A stretch of 64,000 nt of DNA, taken from positions 1,860,001 to 1,924,000 of the forward strand of contig NZ_JAHWXN010000001.1 in NCBI RefSeq assembly GCF_023091245.1, in the 5' to 3' direction. How positions within the stretch are numbered: the stretch's first letter is position 1; every line of letters starts with the position of its first letter. Made by a program: the position numbers and the translations under genes. The stretch is from Microbacterium croceum (GTDB lineage: Bacteria > Actinomycetota > Actinomycetes > Actinomycetales > Microbacteriaceae). Positions 7,847 through 18,148 of the stretch are shown in pieces. The notes under the pieces are model-generated. The model was not told the DNA's origin, did no database searches, and saw only the letters and a list, made by a program, of their open reading frames with translations.

Positions 7847-9538
7847 ATGATGCGTAACGGCAAGCGCAAGATCGCGCTCACCGCAGTCGCGGGGGCCTCC
7901 GTCCTCGCGCTCGGGCTCACCGCCTGTGGCACCGGCGGCAGCGGCGACAACGGGGATGCGAGCGGTGATCGCGCCCTTCGCGTCTGGGCGGGCAGCCAGA
8001 CTCCCATCACCGCGAACTACAACCCGTTCGCGCCGACCGTGCTCCACGGCGCGCTCGGCCCGATCCTCGAGCCGCTGTTCTTCTTCAACAAGACGGCGGA
8101 CTCCGAGCCGGTCGGCCTCATCGGCGACTCGTACGAGTACAGCGATGACGGCACCCAGATCACCGTCACGATCAAGCCCGATCTGAAGTGGAGCGACGGA
8201 GAGCCGTTGACCGCGAAGGACGTCGCGTTCTCCTTCAACTACGAGGGCAACAACCCGGAAGGCAACGGCCTGACCTCGGCGGAGGCAACCGACGACACGA
8301 CCGTCGTGCTGACCTACAGCAGCCCGCAGTTCACGACCACGTTCGCTCGTCTCGGCTCCACCTACATCCTCCCGGAGCACGTCTGGGCCGACGTCAGCGA
8401 CTTCGCGAACTTCGCGAACGAGGAGCCGGTGGGCTCCGGCCCGTACGTGGTCGACAAGACCACGAGCGAGTCCTACACACTGGTCGCCAACGAGAACTTC
8501 CGCGACGCCGACAAGCTCGGCGTCAAGAAGGTCCAGTACATCGCCGTCGACAACAACCAGACCGCGCAGGACCTGCTCGCCGCAGGCAAGCTCGACTGGA
8601 CGGGCATGTTCATTCCGAACCCGGATGATGTGACCTCGAACGGCGCGATCGACTGGATCAACACGCCGCAGGACCCGACGGTGCTGTACACGTGCTCGAA
8701 CGCCGACCTGGGCTGCACCGGCCCGCAGACCGACGTCGCCGTGCGCCAGGCGCTCAACGCCGCGATCGACCGCGGCACGATCAAGGAGAAGGCGTTCGTC
8801 GGCCTGACCGGTGACATCTCTCCGACCTTCGCGCTCCTTCCGCGTGACGAGAAGTGGGTCGCCGACAAGGCCAACGAGGTCAGCCCGCAGGAGGCCGACG
8901 TGTCCGAGGCCGGCAAGATCCTCGAAGCTGCCGGCTACATCAAGGACGGCGACTTCTACGCGAAGGACGGTGTTCCGCTCGAGCTCAACCTGATCTCGGT
9001 CGATGGCTGGACCGACTACAACGACGCGGCGAAGCTGATCGCCGAGCAGGCGGCAGCGGCCGGCATCAAGGTCAATGCCTCGACCGTGCAGTGGCAGGAG
9101 TTCTCCGACGCACGTCAGGGCGGCGACTTCCAGCTGATCGTGGGCGGTGTCATCGGCACCTCGGTCGCCGACCCGTTCCAGATCTACCGCGACTGGTTCG
9201 GCGGCACCACGGTGGAGTCCACCAGCCCGGTCGGCGAGGAGATCCCCGCCGGCCGCTGGAACTTCAGCCGCTACAGCAACCCCACGGTGGACGCCGCGAT
9301 CCAGGCGGCCATCAGCACGGACGACGAGGCGGAGAAGAAGGAGCTCTACGGCACGATCCAGACCGAGATCGTCCGGGACCTTCCCTACATCCCGCTGGTG
9401 ATCAACGCGACGCAGACCTTCTACAACACGAAGGACTTCACCGGGTGGCCGACCGAGGACGACCTCTACGCCTTCCCGCCGTCGTGGGGTGCGATTGCGG
9501 CAGGGTACGTCCTGACGCAGCTGCAGCCGGTCAAGTAG
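7847..9538 (+). CDS. ABC transporter substrate-binding lipoprotein, family 5 (Opp/Dpp type)
   Basis: 563 residues. A basic start (MMRNGKRK), a hydrophobic stretch and the lipobox LTAC with Cys27 make it a membrane-anchored lipoprotein. The mature part has the SBP family 5 layout, with NYNPFAP near the front, LKWSDGEPLTAKDVAFSF and VRQALNAAIDR. The ATG at 7847 is preceded by GAGAGG with 10 bases spacing; a second ATG follows directly. It is first in an operon with two permeases and two ATPases. The opening NYNPF and the binding region resemble members that bind oligosaccharides as well as peptide binders, so the substrate is open. Transcription may be controlled by the inverted repeat at 7702-7732. 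Confidence 0.9.
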   Translation: MMRNGKRKIALTAVAGASVLALGLTACGTGGSGDNGDASGDRALRVWAGSQTPITANYNPFAPTVLHGALGPILEPLFFFNKTADSEPVGLIGDSYEYSDDGTQITVTIKPDLKWSDGEPLTAKDVAFSFNYEGNNPEGNGLTSAEATDDTTVVLTYSSPQFTTTFARLGSTYILPEHVWADVSDFANFANEEPVGSGPYVVDKTTSESYTLVANENFRDADKLGVKKVQYIAVDNNQTAQDLLAAGKLDWTGMFIPNPDDVTSNGAIDWINTPQDPTVLYTCSNADLGCTGPQTDVAVRQALNAAIDRGTIKEKAFVGLTGDISPTFALLPRDEKWVADKANEVSPQEADVSEAGKILEAAGYIKDGDFYAKDGVPLELNLISVDGWTDYNDAAKLIAEQAAAAGIKVNASTVQWQEFSDARQGGDFQLIVGGVIGTSVADPFQIYRDWFGGTTVESTSPVGEEIPAGRWNFSRYSNPTVDAAIQAAISTDDEAEKKELYGTIQTEIVRDLPYIPLVINATQTFYNTKDFTGWPTEDDLYAFPPSWGAIAAGYVLTQLQPVK

Positions 9539-9578
9539 TCCGACGGCAGTCGGGGAAGCAGGAAGTCCAGGAACGTAC

Positions 9579-10574
9579 ATGAAGTTCTATGCACGAAGAA
9601 TCGGGTTCTACGCGTTCACGCTGTGGGCCGCGATCTCCATCAACTTCCTGCTTCCCCGGCTCATGCCGGGGAATCCGGCGGACATCATGATCGCCAAGAT
9701 GCAGCGGGCGGGCGGCGAGGTCTCCGAGACCACGATCCGCAACATCAAGCTCCTGCTCGGCGGCGACGACTCCTCTGTCTGGGAGCAGTACCTGGCCTAC
9801 TGGGGGCGGATGTTCCAGGGAGACCTGGGCGTCTCGGTGACGAAGTTCCCGACGCCGGTCGCCGAGCTGATCGGGCAGGCGCTGCCGTGGACGCTCATCC
9901 TGGTCGGCACCGCCACCGTCATCTCCTTCCTCCTGGGTGTCGTGCTCGGCGCCTGGGCGGGCTGGAAGCGCGGAACCTGGGTCGACCACCTGATCCCGGC
10001 CACCACGGTGCTGCAGTCGATCCCGTATTTCTGGATGGCGCTGCTCCTGGTCGCGATCTTCGCCGTCGGTCTGGGGTGGTTCCCGATCTTCGGCGGGTAC
10101 GACGTGTTCGACTTCCCCGACGGCCCCGAGCCGACCTGGGCCTTCTTCACCAATGCGGTGTCGCACGCGATCCTCCCGGCTGTCACCATCGTGATCAGCT
10201 CGGTCGGAGGCTGGCTCTTCGGCATGCGCAACATGATGGTCTCGACTCTCGCCGAGGACTACGTGCTCACGGCGGAGGCGAAGGGCCTGCGCCCGCGCCG
10301 CATCCTCACCACATATGCCGCGCGCAACGCCGCGATCCCCTCTATCGCAGGGTTCTCCATCACACTCGGCTTCGTGGTCGCCGGATCCATCGTGATGGAG
10401 CAGGTGTTCACCTATCCCGGCATCGGCAAGCTGATGTTCCAGGCGGTCACCAACAACGACTACGCCCTCATGCAGGGGCTGTTCCTCGTCATCACGATCA
10501 CGGTGCTCGCCGCCAACTTCATCATGGATCTCGTCTACGGATTCATCGACCCGAGGGCTCGCCAGAATGTCTGA
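9579..10574 (+). CDS. ABC transporter permease, OppB/DppB type
   Basis: 331-residue inner-membrane permease of the Opp/Dpp importer class. It has an N-terminal membrane helix followed by RLMPGNPAD, a periplasmic loop, and about five further helices. The cytoplasmic coupling segment EDYVLTAEAKGLRPRRIL corresponds to the EAA loop that contacts the ATPase. FTYPGIGKLMFQAV and FIDPRARQNV are typical of the OppB end. It lies 40 bases after the binding protein, with AGGAA before the ATG, and its last bases overlap the next permease start by eight. It should pair with the following OppC-type permease. Confidence 0.93.
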   Translation: MKFYARRIGFYAFTLWAAISINFLLPRLMPGNPADIMIAKMQRAGGEVSETTIRNIKLLLGGDDSSVWEQYLAYWGRMFQGDLGVSVTKFPTPVAELIGQALPWTLILVGTATVISFLLGVVLGAWAGWKRGTWVDHLIPATTVLQSIPYFWMALLLVAIFAVGLGWFPIFGGYDVFDFPDGPEPTWAFFTNAVSHAILPAVTIVISSVGGWLFGMRNMMVSTLAEDYVLTAEAKGLRPRRILTTYAARNAAIPSIAGFSITLGFVVAGSIVMEQVFTYPGIGKLMFQAVTNNDYALMQGLFLVITITVLAANFIMDLVYGFIDPRARQNV

Positions 10575-11553
10575 CACCGAGAACACGACCTCGACCCTGA
10601 TCGTGAAGGATCAGCCGACCACGTCTCCCGCCAGCACCATCACGCTGGCGACGCGCAAACCGCGCAAGGGGCGCGGGTTGCTTCCGAGCCGCTCGCCCAA
10701 GTTCATCGTCGGCGCGATCCTGGTGCTCGCCATCGTGCTGTTCGCGATCATCGCGCCGATCTTCTCGCAGGACCCGCGCAGCACGGACAACCCGGCGCTG
10801 CAGCCTCCATCCGCCGAGCACTGGCTGGGCACCACCAAGCTCGGCAATGACATGTTCGCGCAGCTCGCGATCGGCGCTCAGGGCTCGCTCCTGGTGGGCC
10901 TGGTCGCCGGCGGCATCGCGATCGTGCTGTCACTGATCTTCGGCGTCCTCGCCGGCTACCTCGGCGGATGGCGGGAAGACGGCCTCGCACTCATCACCAA
11001 CGTGATGATCGTGATCCCGGGTCTCCCTCTGGTCATGGTCATCGCCTCGTTCGTGCCGCAGCGCAGCTGGCAACTGGTCGCTTTCGTGCTCGGCATCACC
11101 TCGTGGGCCGGTGCCGCCTACGTATTGCGCCTGCAGACCCGCTCGCTGCGCACCCGCGACTACGTGTATGCCGCGAAGGTGGCGGGCGAGCGGTCGTTCC
11201 GGGTCATCCTGGTCGAGATCATGCCGAACCTGCTGCCGCTGCTGACCGCGCAGTTCCTGTTCGCGATCATCTTCGCGATCCTCGGCGAAGCGGGACTGTC
11301 GTATCTCGGCCTCGGCCCGAACTCCTCCATCACCTGGGGGACCATCCTCAACGACGCGCAGTCGGGACAGGCGCTCGGACGCGGAGCCTGGTGGTGGTTC
11401 GTGCCGCCGGGCGTCATGATCGCGATCCTCGGCGCCGGACTGGCCCTGATCAACTTCGCGATCGACGAGATCATCAACCCGAAGCTCCGCAACGCACCCG
11501 ATGCCGCACGCCGCCTGCGCAAGGCCGCCAAGACGAAGGGAGTGACGGCATGA
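10567..11553 (+). CDS. ABC transporter permease, OppC/DppC type
   Basis: 328 residues. A cytoplasmic N-terminus of about 40 residues is followed by a first helix (FIVGAILVLAIVLFAIIAP), the OppC-typical HWLGTTKLGNDMFAQL, then about five helices. The EAA-like coupling loop is DYVYAAKVAGERSFRVILVEIMPN, and the end is FAIDEIINPKLR. It overlaps the OppB-type gene upstream by eight bases and the ATPase downstream by four (ATGA), so all are translationally coupled. It forms the second half of the membrane channel. Confidence 0.93.
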   Translation: MSDTENTTSTLIVKDQPTTSPASTITLATRKPRKGRGLLPSRSPKFIVGAILVLAIVLFAIIAPIFSQDPRSTDNPALQPPSAEHWLGTTKLGNDMFAQLAIGAQGSLLVGLVAGGIAIVLSLIFGVLAGYLGGWREDGLALITNVMIVIPGLPLVMVIASFVPQRSWQLVAFVLGITSWAGAAYVLRLQTRSLRTRDYVYAAKVAGERSFRVILVEIMPNLLPLLTAQFLFAIIFAILGEAGLSYLGLGPNSSITWGTILNDAQSGQALGRGAWWWFVPPGVMIAILGAGLALINFAIDEIINPKLRNAPDAARRLRKAAKTKGVTA

Positions 11554-12407
11554 GCGACCCCGTTCTCACTGCACGGAACGTCTCGATCGAGTACGAGGTC
11601 GACCCGCCGGTGAAGGCCGTCCGCGATGTGTCGCTCACCCTGCACCGTGGGGAGATCCTCGGCCTTGCCGGCGAATCGGGCTGCGGGAAGACCACACTCG
11701 CGTACGGGATGAACCGGCTGTTGAAGGCGCCCGCGCTGATGACAGGCGGTGAGATCGTGTTCCACGATCGCGACGGTCACGACATCGACATCGTCGGTCT
11801 CGATGGTGAAGGGCTCCGCGCTTTCCGCTGGGACAAGATCTCGATGGTGTTCCAGGGCGCGATGAACTCGCTGAACCCGGTGATCAGCGTGAAAGCCCAG
11901 ATCTTCGACATCTTCGACACCCATCGCCCCGGCATGAGCAAGAAGGACAAGACAGCCAGAGCGGAGGAGCTCCTCACGCTCGTCGGCGTCGACCCGTCCC
12001 GTCTGACGAGTTTCCCGCACGAGCTGTCGGGCGGTATGCGGCAGCGCATGATGATCGCGATGGCACTGGCGCTCGATCCGCAGGTCATGATCATGGACGA
12101 GCCCACGACGGCGCTCGACGTCGTCGTGCAGCGGGGAATCATCCGGGAGATCATGCGGCTGCGGGAGCGACTCGGGTTCGCGGTGATCTTCATCACGCAC
12201 GATCTGCCGATGTTGATCGAGATCAGCGACCGGATCGCGGTGATGCTGCAGGGACAGATCGTGGAAGAGGGCACGGCGGAGGAGATCTACCGCACGCCTC
12301 GGCACGAGTACACGAAAAAGCTGCTGTCGAGCTTCCCTTCGTTGAAAGGCGAGCGGGGCGACTTCGTCCGCACCGGTGAACAGCAGAGTCAGGAGCAGGT
12401 CCGATGA
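11550..12407 (+). CDS. ABC transporter ATP-binding protein, DppD/OppD type
   Basis: 285-residue ATPase. Walker A is GESGCGKTT, the Q-loop is in MVFQGAMNSLNP, the signature is LSGGMRQR, Walker B is QVMIMDEPTTALD and the switch histidine is in FITHDL. The C-terminal HEYTKKLLSSFPSL segment is the Opp-type extension region. It is shorter at the C-terminus than OppD proteins that carry a cysteine cluster, and no such cluster is visible. It couples by ATGA to the genes on both sides. With the next ATPase it should form the heterodimer that powers the two upstream permeases. Confidence 0.93.
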   Translation: MSDPVLTARNVSIEYEVDPPVKAVRDVSLTLHRGEILGLAGESGCGKTTLAYGMNRLLKAPALMTGGEIVFHDRDGHDIDIVGLDGEGLRAFRWDKISMVFQGAMNSLNPVISVKAQIFDIFDTHRPGMSKKDKTARAEELLTLVGVDPSRLTSFPHELSGGMRQRMMIAMALALDPQVMIMDEPTTALDVVVQRGIIREIMRLRERLGFAVIFITHDLPMLIEISDRIAVMLQGQIVEEGTAEEIYRTPRHEYTKKLLSSFPSLKGERGDFVRTGEQQSQEQVR

Positions 12408-13264
12408 GCCCGAAGACGCATGCCGCGGTCGCCACGACCACGCTCGAGGCGCGCAACCTGGTGAAGGACTTCACGCTGCGCTCGGGGCTCAAGACCGCCA
12501 CGCTGCATGCGGTGAAGGATGTGTCCTTCACGTTGGAGCCGGGGAAGACGGTTGCCCTGGTGGGGGAGTCCGGGTCGGGGAAGTCGACGATCGCGCGGAT
12601 GCTGATGAAGCTCGAGACGCCGACGAGCGGGGAGATCCTGCTCGACGGCAGGCCCTCGGGCACGCGGGGCAACGCGCTGGCACGGTATCGGTCGGAGGTG
12701 CAGATGGTGTTCCAGGACCCGTTCGCGTCATTGAATCCGTTCCACACGATCGCGCATCACCTGGAGCGTCCGCTGCGTCTGCATCACCCGAAGTGGTCGG
12801 GGGCGCAGGTGCGCGCGCGTGCGCTCGAGCTGCTCGATCGGGTGAAGCTCTCCCCGGCCGCGAGCTTCGCCGATCGGCGTCCGCACGAGCTGTCGGGTGG
12901 GCAACGGCAACGCGTCGCGATCGCACGGGCGCTGGCCCCCGGCGCCCGGTTCATCGTCGCCGACGAACCGGTGTCGATGCTCGACGTGTCGATCCGCCTC
13001 GGCGTGCTGAATCTGCTCGCGGAGCTGCAGCGCGAGGAGAACCTGGGCGTGCTGTACATCACTCACGATCTGGCGACCGCGCGGCACTTCTCCGATGAGA
13101 TCATGGTGCTGTTCCACGGGGATGTCGTCGAACGCGGCCCCGCCGACGAAGTCATCCTGAATCCGCAGCACGAGTACACCAGGACCCTCCTCGGTGCCGC
13201 GCCGGAGCCCGACAACCTCGGACGCCTGCGCGACGAAGTCCGTGCGGAGCTCGCAGGGCGCTGA
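12404..13264 (+). CDS. ABC transporter ATP-binding protein, DppF/OppF type
   Basis: 286-residue ATPase and last gene of the importer operon. Walker A is GESGSGKST, the Q-loop is MVFQDPFASLNP, the signature is LSGGQRQRVAIARAL, Walker B is FIVADEPVSMLD and the switch histidine is in YITHDLATA. NPQHEYTRTLLGAAPEP is the typical Opp C-terminal region. The ATG overlaps the upstream stop (ATGA). No terminator is obvious before the gcv leader, so some read-through into the riboswitch region is possible. Confidence 0.93.
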   Translation: MSPKTHAAVATTTLEARNLVKDFTLRSGLKTATLHAVKDVSFTLEPGKTVALVGESGSGKSTIARMLMKLETPTSGEILLDGRPSGTRGNALARYRSEVQMVFQDPFASLNPFHTIAHHLERPLRLHHPKWSGAQVRARALELLDRVKLSPAASFADRRPHELSGGQRQRVAIARALAPGARFIVADEPVSMLDVSIRLGVLNLLAELQREENLGVLYITHDLATARHFSDEIMVLFHGDVVERGPADEVILNPQHEYTRTLLGAAPEPDNLGRLRDEVRAELAGR

Positions 13265-13309
13265 GCAGCAGTGTCGGGAGTGTGCTCTCATCCGGGCGAG
13301 GCATCCGGC

Positions 13310-13315
13310 TAGACT
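13310..13315 (+). promoter_or_regulatory. Probable -10 box of the gcv operon
   Basis: TAGACT follows the GCATCCGGC stretch and precedes the riboswitch by about 30 bases, so the transcript would begin near 13322 and include both aptamers. No good -35 box is visible, as is common in actinobacteria. Confidence 0.4.
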
Positions 13316-13342
13316 GATCGCACAACTGAAGACAGGCCGAAT

Positions 13343-13578
13343 GACCCACGCGGGAGAGCCCTGGCGAACGCAGCCGGGCACCGAAGGAGCAAGCCTCCCC
13401 GCCAATCTCTCAGGTAACGCGTACCGCGCGGTTCCGGCCACTCTGAAAAGCGATTCCGCCCTTCGTCTCGGGCGCGCTCCGCGCGTCCTCGCTCAGGAAC
13501 CACGGGATCCGCCGACGGTGAAAGCTCGTGCTCCGTGCACAGGTGAAGCTCTCAGGCCCATGACAGAGGGGGAGTTCC
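13343..13578 (+). ncRNA. Tandem glycine riboswitch controlling gcvTHP
   Basis: The leader has two glycine-aptamer-like units. Unit 1 (about 13343-13450) carries GCGGGAGAGCCC, CACCGAAGGAGCAA and ATCTCTCAGGTAAC, then the closing CTCTGAAAAGC. Unit 2 (about 13500-13578) carries GACGGTGAAAGCTC, GGTGAAGCTCTCAGGCC and ATGACAGAGGGGGAG. These match the conserved cores of the gcvT RNA motif, which senses glycine and usually switches the glycine cleavage operon on. The unit 1 core is clearer than that of unit 2. The gcvT ATG lies about 50 bases after the second unit. The ends of each aptamer are approximate. Confidence 0.88.
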
Positions 13579-13627
13579 TCGGATCGGCGATGCCGCCGCT
13601 CCGCCCGCCCACATCCGGGAGAACTCC

Positions 13628-14812
13628 ATGTCCGATCCCCGCTATACCCCGCTCCGCGAGCGCCATGAGGCTCTCGGCGCGTCGTTCACCGACTTCGGCG
13701 GCTGGCAGATGCCGGTGCGCTACACGTCCGACCTCGCCGAGCACCACGCCGTGCGACAGGCCGCCGGGCTCTTCGACATCTCGCACATGGCCGAGTTCCT
13801 GGTCACCGGTGAGCACGCTGCCGACTTCCTCGACTTCGCCCTCGCCGGGCGCATCTCCGCGATGCCGGTCGGGAAGGCGAAGTACTCGCTGGTGCTGGCC
13901 GACGACGGCGGGATCATCGACGACGTGATCGCGTACCGGCTCGCCGAGGATCGTTTCCTGGTGATCGCCAATGCCGGCAACCGCGGATTCGTGGACTCCG
14001 CGTTCGCCGCGCGGGTCCGGGACTTCCCCTCGATCCCCGAGCGCGAGCTGCCCGCCCGCGCGGAAGGCGAGGAGCGCAGCTTCGCCGGGTTCCTCGGCGA
14101 TCGCGGCGTCGACGTCGAGGACGTCTCAGACTCGTACGCGCTGCTCGCCGTGCAGGGGCCAGCCGCCGCTGCCATCGTCGCCGCGACGGAGGGCATCACC
14201 GACGTCAGCACGCCGTGGGCGGAGCAGAAGTACTACGCCTGGGCGGACGCCACTTTCCTCGGCGAGCCGTTGCTGATCGCCCGCACCGGATACACCGGAG
14301 AAGATGGATTCGAGCTCCTCGTCCGCGCGGAGGACGCCGGCGCCCTGTGGGATGCCGTGTCGGCAGCGGGGGAGGGGCACGGCCTCGTGCCCGCCGGGCT
14401 CGCGGCCCGTGACACGCTGCGTCTGGAGGCGGGCATGCCGCTGTACGGCCACGAGCTCAGTCGCGAGACGAAGCCTTCGCAGGCCGGTCTGGGCCGCGTC
14501 GTGGTCGCGGACAAGGAACGGTTCGTCGGCAAGGACGCCGCACCGGCGGCTGCCGATGCCCCGGTCCTCATCGGACTCGTCGCCGAGGGCAAGCGCGCCG
14601 GCCGCGCCGGCTACGCCGTCGTCGACGAAGACGGCACCGTGCTGGGGGAGATCACCAGCGGCGCCCTCAGCCCCACTCTCGGCCACCCGATCGCGATGGC
14701 CTACGTGACCCCTTCTTCCGCAGAAGAGGGAACCGCAGTATTCCTGGATGTGCGGGGGACGAAGATCCCCGCGACCGTGACCGCCCTGCCTTTCTATCGG
14801 AGGACCAAATGA
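13628..14812 (+). CDS. gcvT: Glycine cleavage system T protein (aminomethyltransferase)
   Basis: 394 residues, normal length. It transfers the methylene group from aminomethyl-lipoyl GcvH to tetrahydrofolate and releases ammonia. Family landmarks are [35 protein letters not shown], the folate-binding [16 protein letters not shown] and [11 protein letters not shown], and the C-terminal [22 protein letters not shown]-like sequence and the riboswitch precede the ATG. Its TGA overlaps the gcvH ATG (ATGA). It is the first gene of gcvT-gcvH-gcvP. Confidence 0.97.
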   Translation: MSDPRYTPLRERHEALGASFTDFGGWQMPVRYTSDLAEHHAVRQAAGLFDISHMAEFLVTGEHAADFLDFALAGRISAMPVGKAKYSLVLADDGGIIDDVIAYRLAEDRFLVIANAGNRGFVDSAFAARVRDFPSIPERELPARAEGEERSFAGFLGDRGVDVEDVSDSYALLAVQGPAAAAIVAATEGITDVSTPWAEQKYYAWADATFLGEPLLIARTGYTGEDGFELLVRAEDAGALWDAVSAAGEGHGLVPAGLAARDTLRLEAGMPLYGHELSRETKPSQAGLGRVVVADKERFVGKDAAPAAADAPVLIGLVAEGKRAGRAGYAVVDEDGTVLGEITSGALSPTLGHPIAMAYVTPSSAEEGTAVFLDVRGTKIPATVTALPFYRRTK

Positions 14813-15204
14813 CCGACCTCACCGCACTGCGCTACACCGAAGAGCACGAGTGGATCGCCGCCGACGCTTCGGCGGGCTCAGGAACCCAGATCGTGTCCAT
14901 CGGGATCACCGACTACGCCGCCGAGAAGCTGGGCGACGTCGTGTTCGTCGAGCTGCCCGCCGTCGGCACCGAGCTCACCGCCGGTTCTGTGGTCGGGGAG
15001 ATCGAGTCGACCAAGTCGGTGGGCGAGCTGTACGCGCCCGTCGCGGGGACCGTCGTCGAGATCAACGACGCGGTCGTCGACGACCCCTCACTCGTCAACG
15101 CAGAGCCCTTCGCAGGCGGATGGCTGATCAAGGTCTCCGTCGCCGCGGGTGCGCTCGACGGGCTGCTCGACCGCGACGCGTACGTCGCACTCACGGAGGG
15201 CTGA
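14809..15204 (+). CDS. gcvH: Glycine cleavage system H protein (lipoyl carrier)
   Basis: 131 residues, full length. It shuttles the aminomethyl group between GcvP and GcvT on a lipoyl arm. The lipoylated lysine is Lys69 within [12 protein letters not shown], flanked by the hammerhead strands [11 protein letters not shown] and [12 protein letters not shown]. It overlaps gcvT by four bases and is followed 7 bases later by gcvP, so the three subunits are made together. No lipoate-attachment gene is in the window. Confidence 0.97.
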   Translation: MTDLTALRYTEEHEWIAADASAGSGTQIVSIGITDYAAEKLGDVVFVELPAVGTELTAGSVVGEIESTKSVGELYAPVAGTVVEINDAVVDDPSLVNAEPFAGGWLIKVSVAAGALDGLLDRDAYVALTEG

Positions 15205-15211
15205 TCCGCCA

Positions 15212-18094
15212 GTGGTCTCCTTCGCCGATCGTCACATCGGACCCACCGATGCCGCCCAGCGCACGATGCTGGACGCGCTCGGGGTCGCCTCCTCGCTCGA
15301 GGACTGGAGCCCGGTCGACGCGCTGATGCGCCAAGCCGTGCCGTCCTCGATCTACACCGACGCAGGGGACTCCGTGATCCCCCGCGCCGCCAGTGAGACC
15401 GAGGCGCTCGCCGAGCTCCGCGCGCTCGCCTCGCGCAACGCGGTGAACCGGCCGATGATCGGCCTCGGGTACTACGGCACGATCACCCCGCAGGTGATCC
15501 AGCGCAACGTGCTCGAGAACCCGTCCTGGTACACGGCCTACACGCCGTACCAGCCGGAGATCTCGCAGGGACGCCTGGAAGCACTCATCAACTTCCAGAC
15601 CATGGTGTCCGAGCTCACCGGGCTCTCGACGGCGAACGCCTCGATGCTCGACGAGTCGACCGCGGTGGTCGAGGGGATGCTGCTCGCCCGCCGGGCCTCG
15701 AAGTCGACGTCGAACGTGTTCGCGGTCGACACCGACGCCCTCCCGCAGACCAAGGCACTGCTGGCCACTCGCGCCGACGCCGTGGGCATCGAGCTCGTGG
15801 CGGTCGACATCGCGGCAGGCGAGGAGCTCCCTGCGGAGCTGTTCGGCGTCTTCGTGCAGTACCCCGGCGCATCCGGCAACGTGTGGAACCCGTCGGCCGT
15901 GATCGACGCCGCGCATCTCGCGGGCGGTCTGGCCGTCGTCGCCGCCGACCTGCTCGCGCTGACGCTGATCGCCTCGCCGGGCTCGCTCGGGGCCGACGTC
16001 GCGGTCGGTACGACGCAGCGCTTCGGCGTGCCGATGGGCTTCGGTGGCCCCCACGCCGGCTACATGGCGGTGCGCTCAGGACTCGAGCGTCAGCTCCCCG
16101 GTCGCCTGGTCGGGGTGTCGGTCGATGCCGACGGCAAGCCGGCCTACCGCCTCTCGCTGCAGACGCGCGAACAGCACATCCGCCGCGAGAAGGCCACGTC
16201 GAACATCTGCACCGCCCAGGTGCTGCTTGCCGTGATGGCATCGATGTACGCGGTCTACCACGGGCCCGACGGCCTGCGCGAGATCGCGCGACAGGTGGCC
16301 GACAAGGCACTCCGGCTCCGCGACTGGCTCGTCGAGGCCGGTGTCGAGGTCGCGCATGACGCGTTCTTCGACACCGTGCAGGTGCGCGTGCCCGGACGCG
16401 CGGCGGAGTACGCCGCGCAGGCGCACGACGGCTACGGCATCCTGCTCCACGTCGCGGATGCCGACACGATCAGCATCGCGGTCGACGAGACCACCACGTT
16501 CAGCGAGCTGCACCAGGTCGCCATGGTGTTCGGAGGCCAGCAGCAGCGGGCCTTCGGTTGGTTCGAAAGCGGTTCGCACGGGGCGCTGCCCGAGGCCCTG
16601 CTGCGTCAGGACGAGTACCTGACCCACCCGGTCTTCCACGCGCACCGCAGCGAGACCGCCATGATGCGCTATCTCAAGAGCCTCGCCGACCGCGACTATG
16701 CCCTCGACCGGGGCATGATCCCGCTGGGGTCGTGCACCATGAAGCTCAACGCCGCGACCGAGATGGCGGCGATCACGTGGCCCGAGTTCGCGGGCATCCA
16801 CCCGTTCGCTCCGGCATCCGATGTGGCGGGCTATCTCGAACTGATCGATCAGCTCGAGAGCTGGCTCGCCGAGGTCACCGGGTACGACGCGGTCTCGCTG
16901 CAGCCGAACGCCGGCTCCCAGGGTGAGCTCGCCGGACTCCTCGCGATCCGCGGCTACCACCTCGCGAACGGCGACGCGCAGCGCACCGTGTGCCTCATCC
17001 CGTCGTCCGCCCACGGCACGAACGCCGCCTCGGCCGTGCTCGCGGGCATGAAGGTCGTCGTGGTCGCGTGTGACGAGCTCGGCAACGTGGACCTCGCCGA
17101 CCTCCGTGCGAAGATCGCCGCGCACGCCGAGTCCCTCTCCGCGCTGATGATCACCTACCCGTCCACCCACGGCGTGTACGAGCAGGACGTGGTGGAGATC
17201 ACCTCGGCCGTGCACGACGCCGGGGGACAGGTCTATGTCGACGGTGCGAACCTCAACGCGCTGCTCGGCTACGCGCGGTTCGGCGACCTCGGGGGCGACG
17301 TGTCGCATCTGAACCTGCACAAGACGTTCGCCATCCCGCACGGCGGCGGTGGCCCCGGTGTGGGCCCGGTGGCCGCCAAGGCCCACTTGGCGCCGTTCCT
17401 GCCGGCGCATCCGCTCGCTCAGCGCGCGGAGCACGCCGGTGGTTTCGTGTTCGAGGGCGGCGCCGTATCGGCCGCTCCCTACGGCTCCGCCGGCATCCTG
17501 CCGATCTCCTGGGCCTACGTGCGGATGATGGGCGCCGACGGTCTGCGTCGGGCCACAGCCGCAGCGGTGCTCTCGGCCAACTACATCGCGGTGCGGCTCG
17601 GCGAGCACTACCCGGTGCTGTACGCCGGCGAGGACGGACGCGTCGCGCACGAGTGCATCCTCGATCTGCGTCCGCTCAAGGAGGCCACAGGCATCACGGT
17701 CGACGACGTCGCGAAGCGCCTGATCGACTACGGCTTCCACGCTCCGACCATGTCGTTCCCGGTCGCGGGCACGCTGATGGTCGAGCCGACCGAGTCCGAG
17801 GACCTGGCCGAGATCGAGCGGTTCATCGAGGCGATGATCATGATCAAGGCCGAGGCGGATGCCGTCGCGGCCGGCCGTTGGCCCGCCGACGACAACCCGC
17901 TCGTACACGCGCCGCACACGGCTGTCTCGCTGATCGCGGGGGAGTGGGACCACGCCTACACCCGCGAAGAGGCCGCCTACCCGGTGCACGCTCTCGTCGC
18001 CGGCAAGTACTGGCCACCCGTGCGTCGCATCGACCAGGCCTACGGCGACCGCAATCTGGTGTGCGCGTGTCCGCCGATCGAGGCCTTCGCCTGA
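15212..18094 (+). CDS. gcvP: Glycine dehydrogenase (decarboxylating), single-chain P protein
   Basis: 960-residue PLP enzyme that decarboxylates glycine and loads the aminomethyl group on GcvH. It has the fused form with N-terminal half ([32 protein letters not shown]) and C-terminal half ([28 protein letters not shown]). The PLP lysine lies in [16 protein letters not shown]. The GTG at 15212 was chosen because ACGGAGGG sits 11 bases upstream and the family start follows directly; an in-frame upstream start at 15149 would lie within gcvH. The perfect terminator at 18115-18148 closes the operon. Confidence 0.96.
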   Translation: MVSFADRHIGPTDAAQRTMLDALGVASSLEDWSPVDALMRQAVPSSIYTDAGDSVIPRAASETEALAELRALASRNAVNRPMIGLGYYGTITPQVIQRNVLENPSWYTAYTPYQPEISQGRLEALINFQTMVSELTGLSTANASMLDESTAVVEGMLLARRASKSTSNVFAVDTDALPQTKALLATRADAVGIELVAVDIAAGEELPAELFGVFVQYPGASGNVWNPSAVIDAAHLAGGLAVVAADLLALTLIASPGSLGADVAVGTTQRFGVPMGFGGPHAGYMAVRSGLERQLPGRLVGVSVDADGKPAYRLSLQTREQHIRREKATSNICTAQVLLAVMASMYAVYHGPDGLREIARQVADKALRLRDWLVEAGVEVAHDAFFDTVQVRVPGRAAEYAAQAHDGYGILLHVADADTISIAVDETTTFSELHQVAMVFGGQQQRAFGWFESGSHGALPEALLRQDEYLTHPVFHAHRSETAMMRYLKSLADRDYALDRGMIPLGSCTMKLNAATEMAAITWPEFAGIHPFAPASDVAGYLELIDQLESWLAEVTGYDAVSLQPNAGSQGELAGLLAIRGYHLANGDAQRTVCLIPSSAHGTNAASAVLAGMKVVVVACDELGNVDLADLRAKIAAHAESLSALMITYPSTHGVYEQDVVEITSAVHDAGGQVYVDGANLNALLGYARFGDLGGDVSHLNLHKTFAIPHGGGGPGVGPVAAKAHLAPFLPAHPLAQRAEHAGGFVFEGGAVSAAPYGSAGILPISWAYVRMMGADGLRRATAAAVLSANYIAVRLGEHYPVLYAGEDGRVAHECILDLRPLKEATGITVDDVAKRLIDYGFHAPTMSFPVAGTLMVEPTESEDLAEIERFIEAMIMIKAEADAVAAGRWPADDNPLVHAPHTAVSLIAGEWDHAYTREEAAYPVHALVAGKYWPPVRRIDQAYGDRNLVCACPPIEAFA

Positions 18095-18114
18095 CGCGCA
18101 CGATTCGAGCCATG

Positions 18115-18148
18115 ACGGCGCCGGCCACCCGAGGGTGACCGGCGCCGT
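18115..18148 (+). terminator. Terminator of the gcv operon
   Basis: Arms ACGGCGCCGGCCACCC and GGGTGACCGGCGCCGT pair over 16 bases with one mismatch and a two-base loop. It lies 20 bases after the gcvP stop and is followed by TCTG rather than a T-run. Confidence 0.85.

Noticed and set aside
15149..15211. Upstream in-frame start for gcvP inside gcvH
   Set aside because: The 21 extra residues are Ser/Arg-rich and unlike the family; GTG at 15212 has a ribosome-binding site and begins the conserved sequence.
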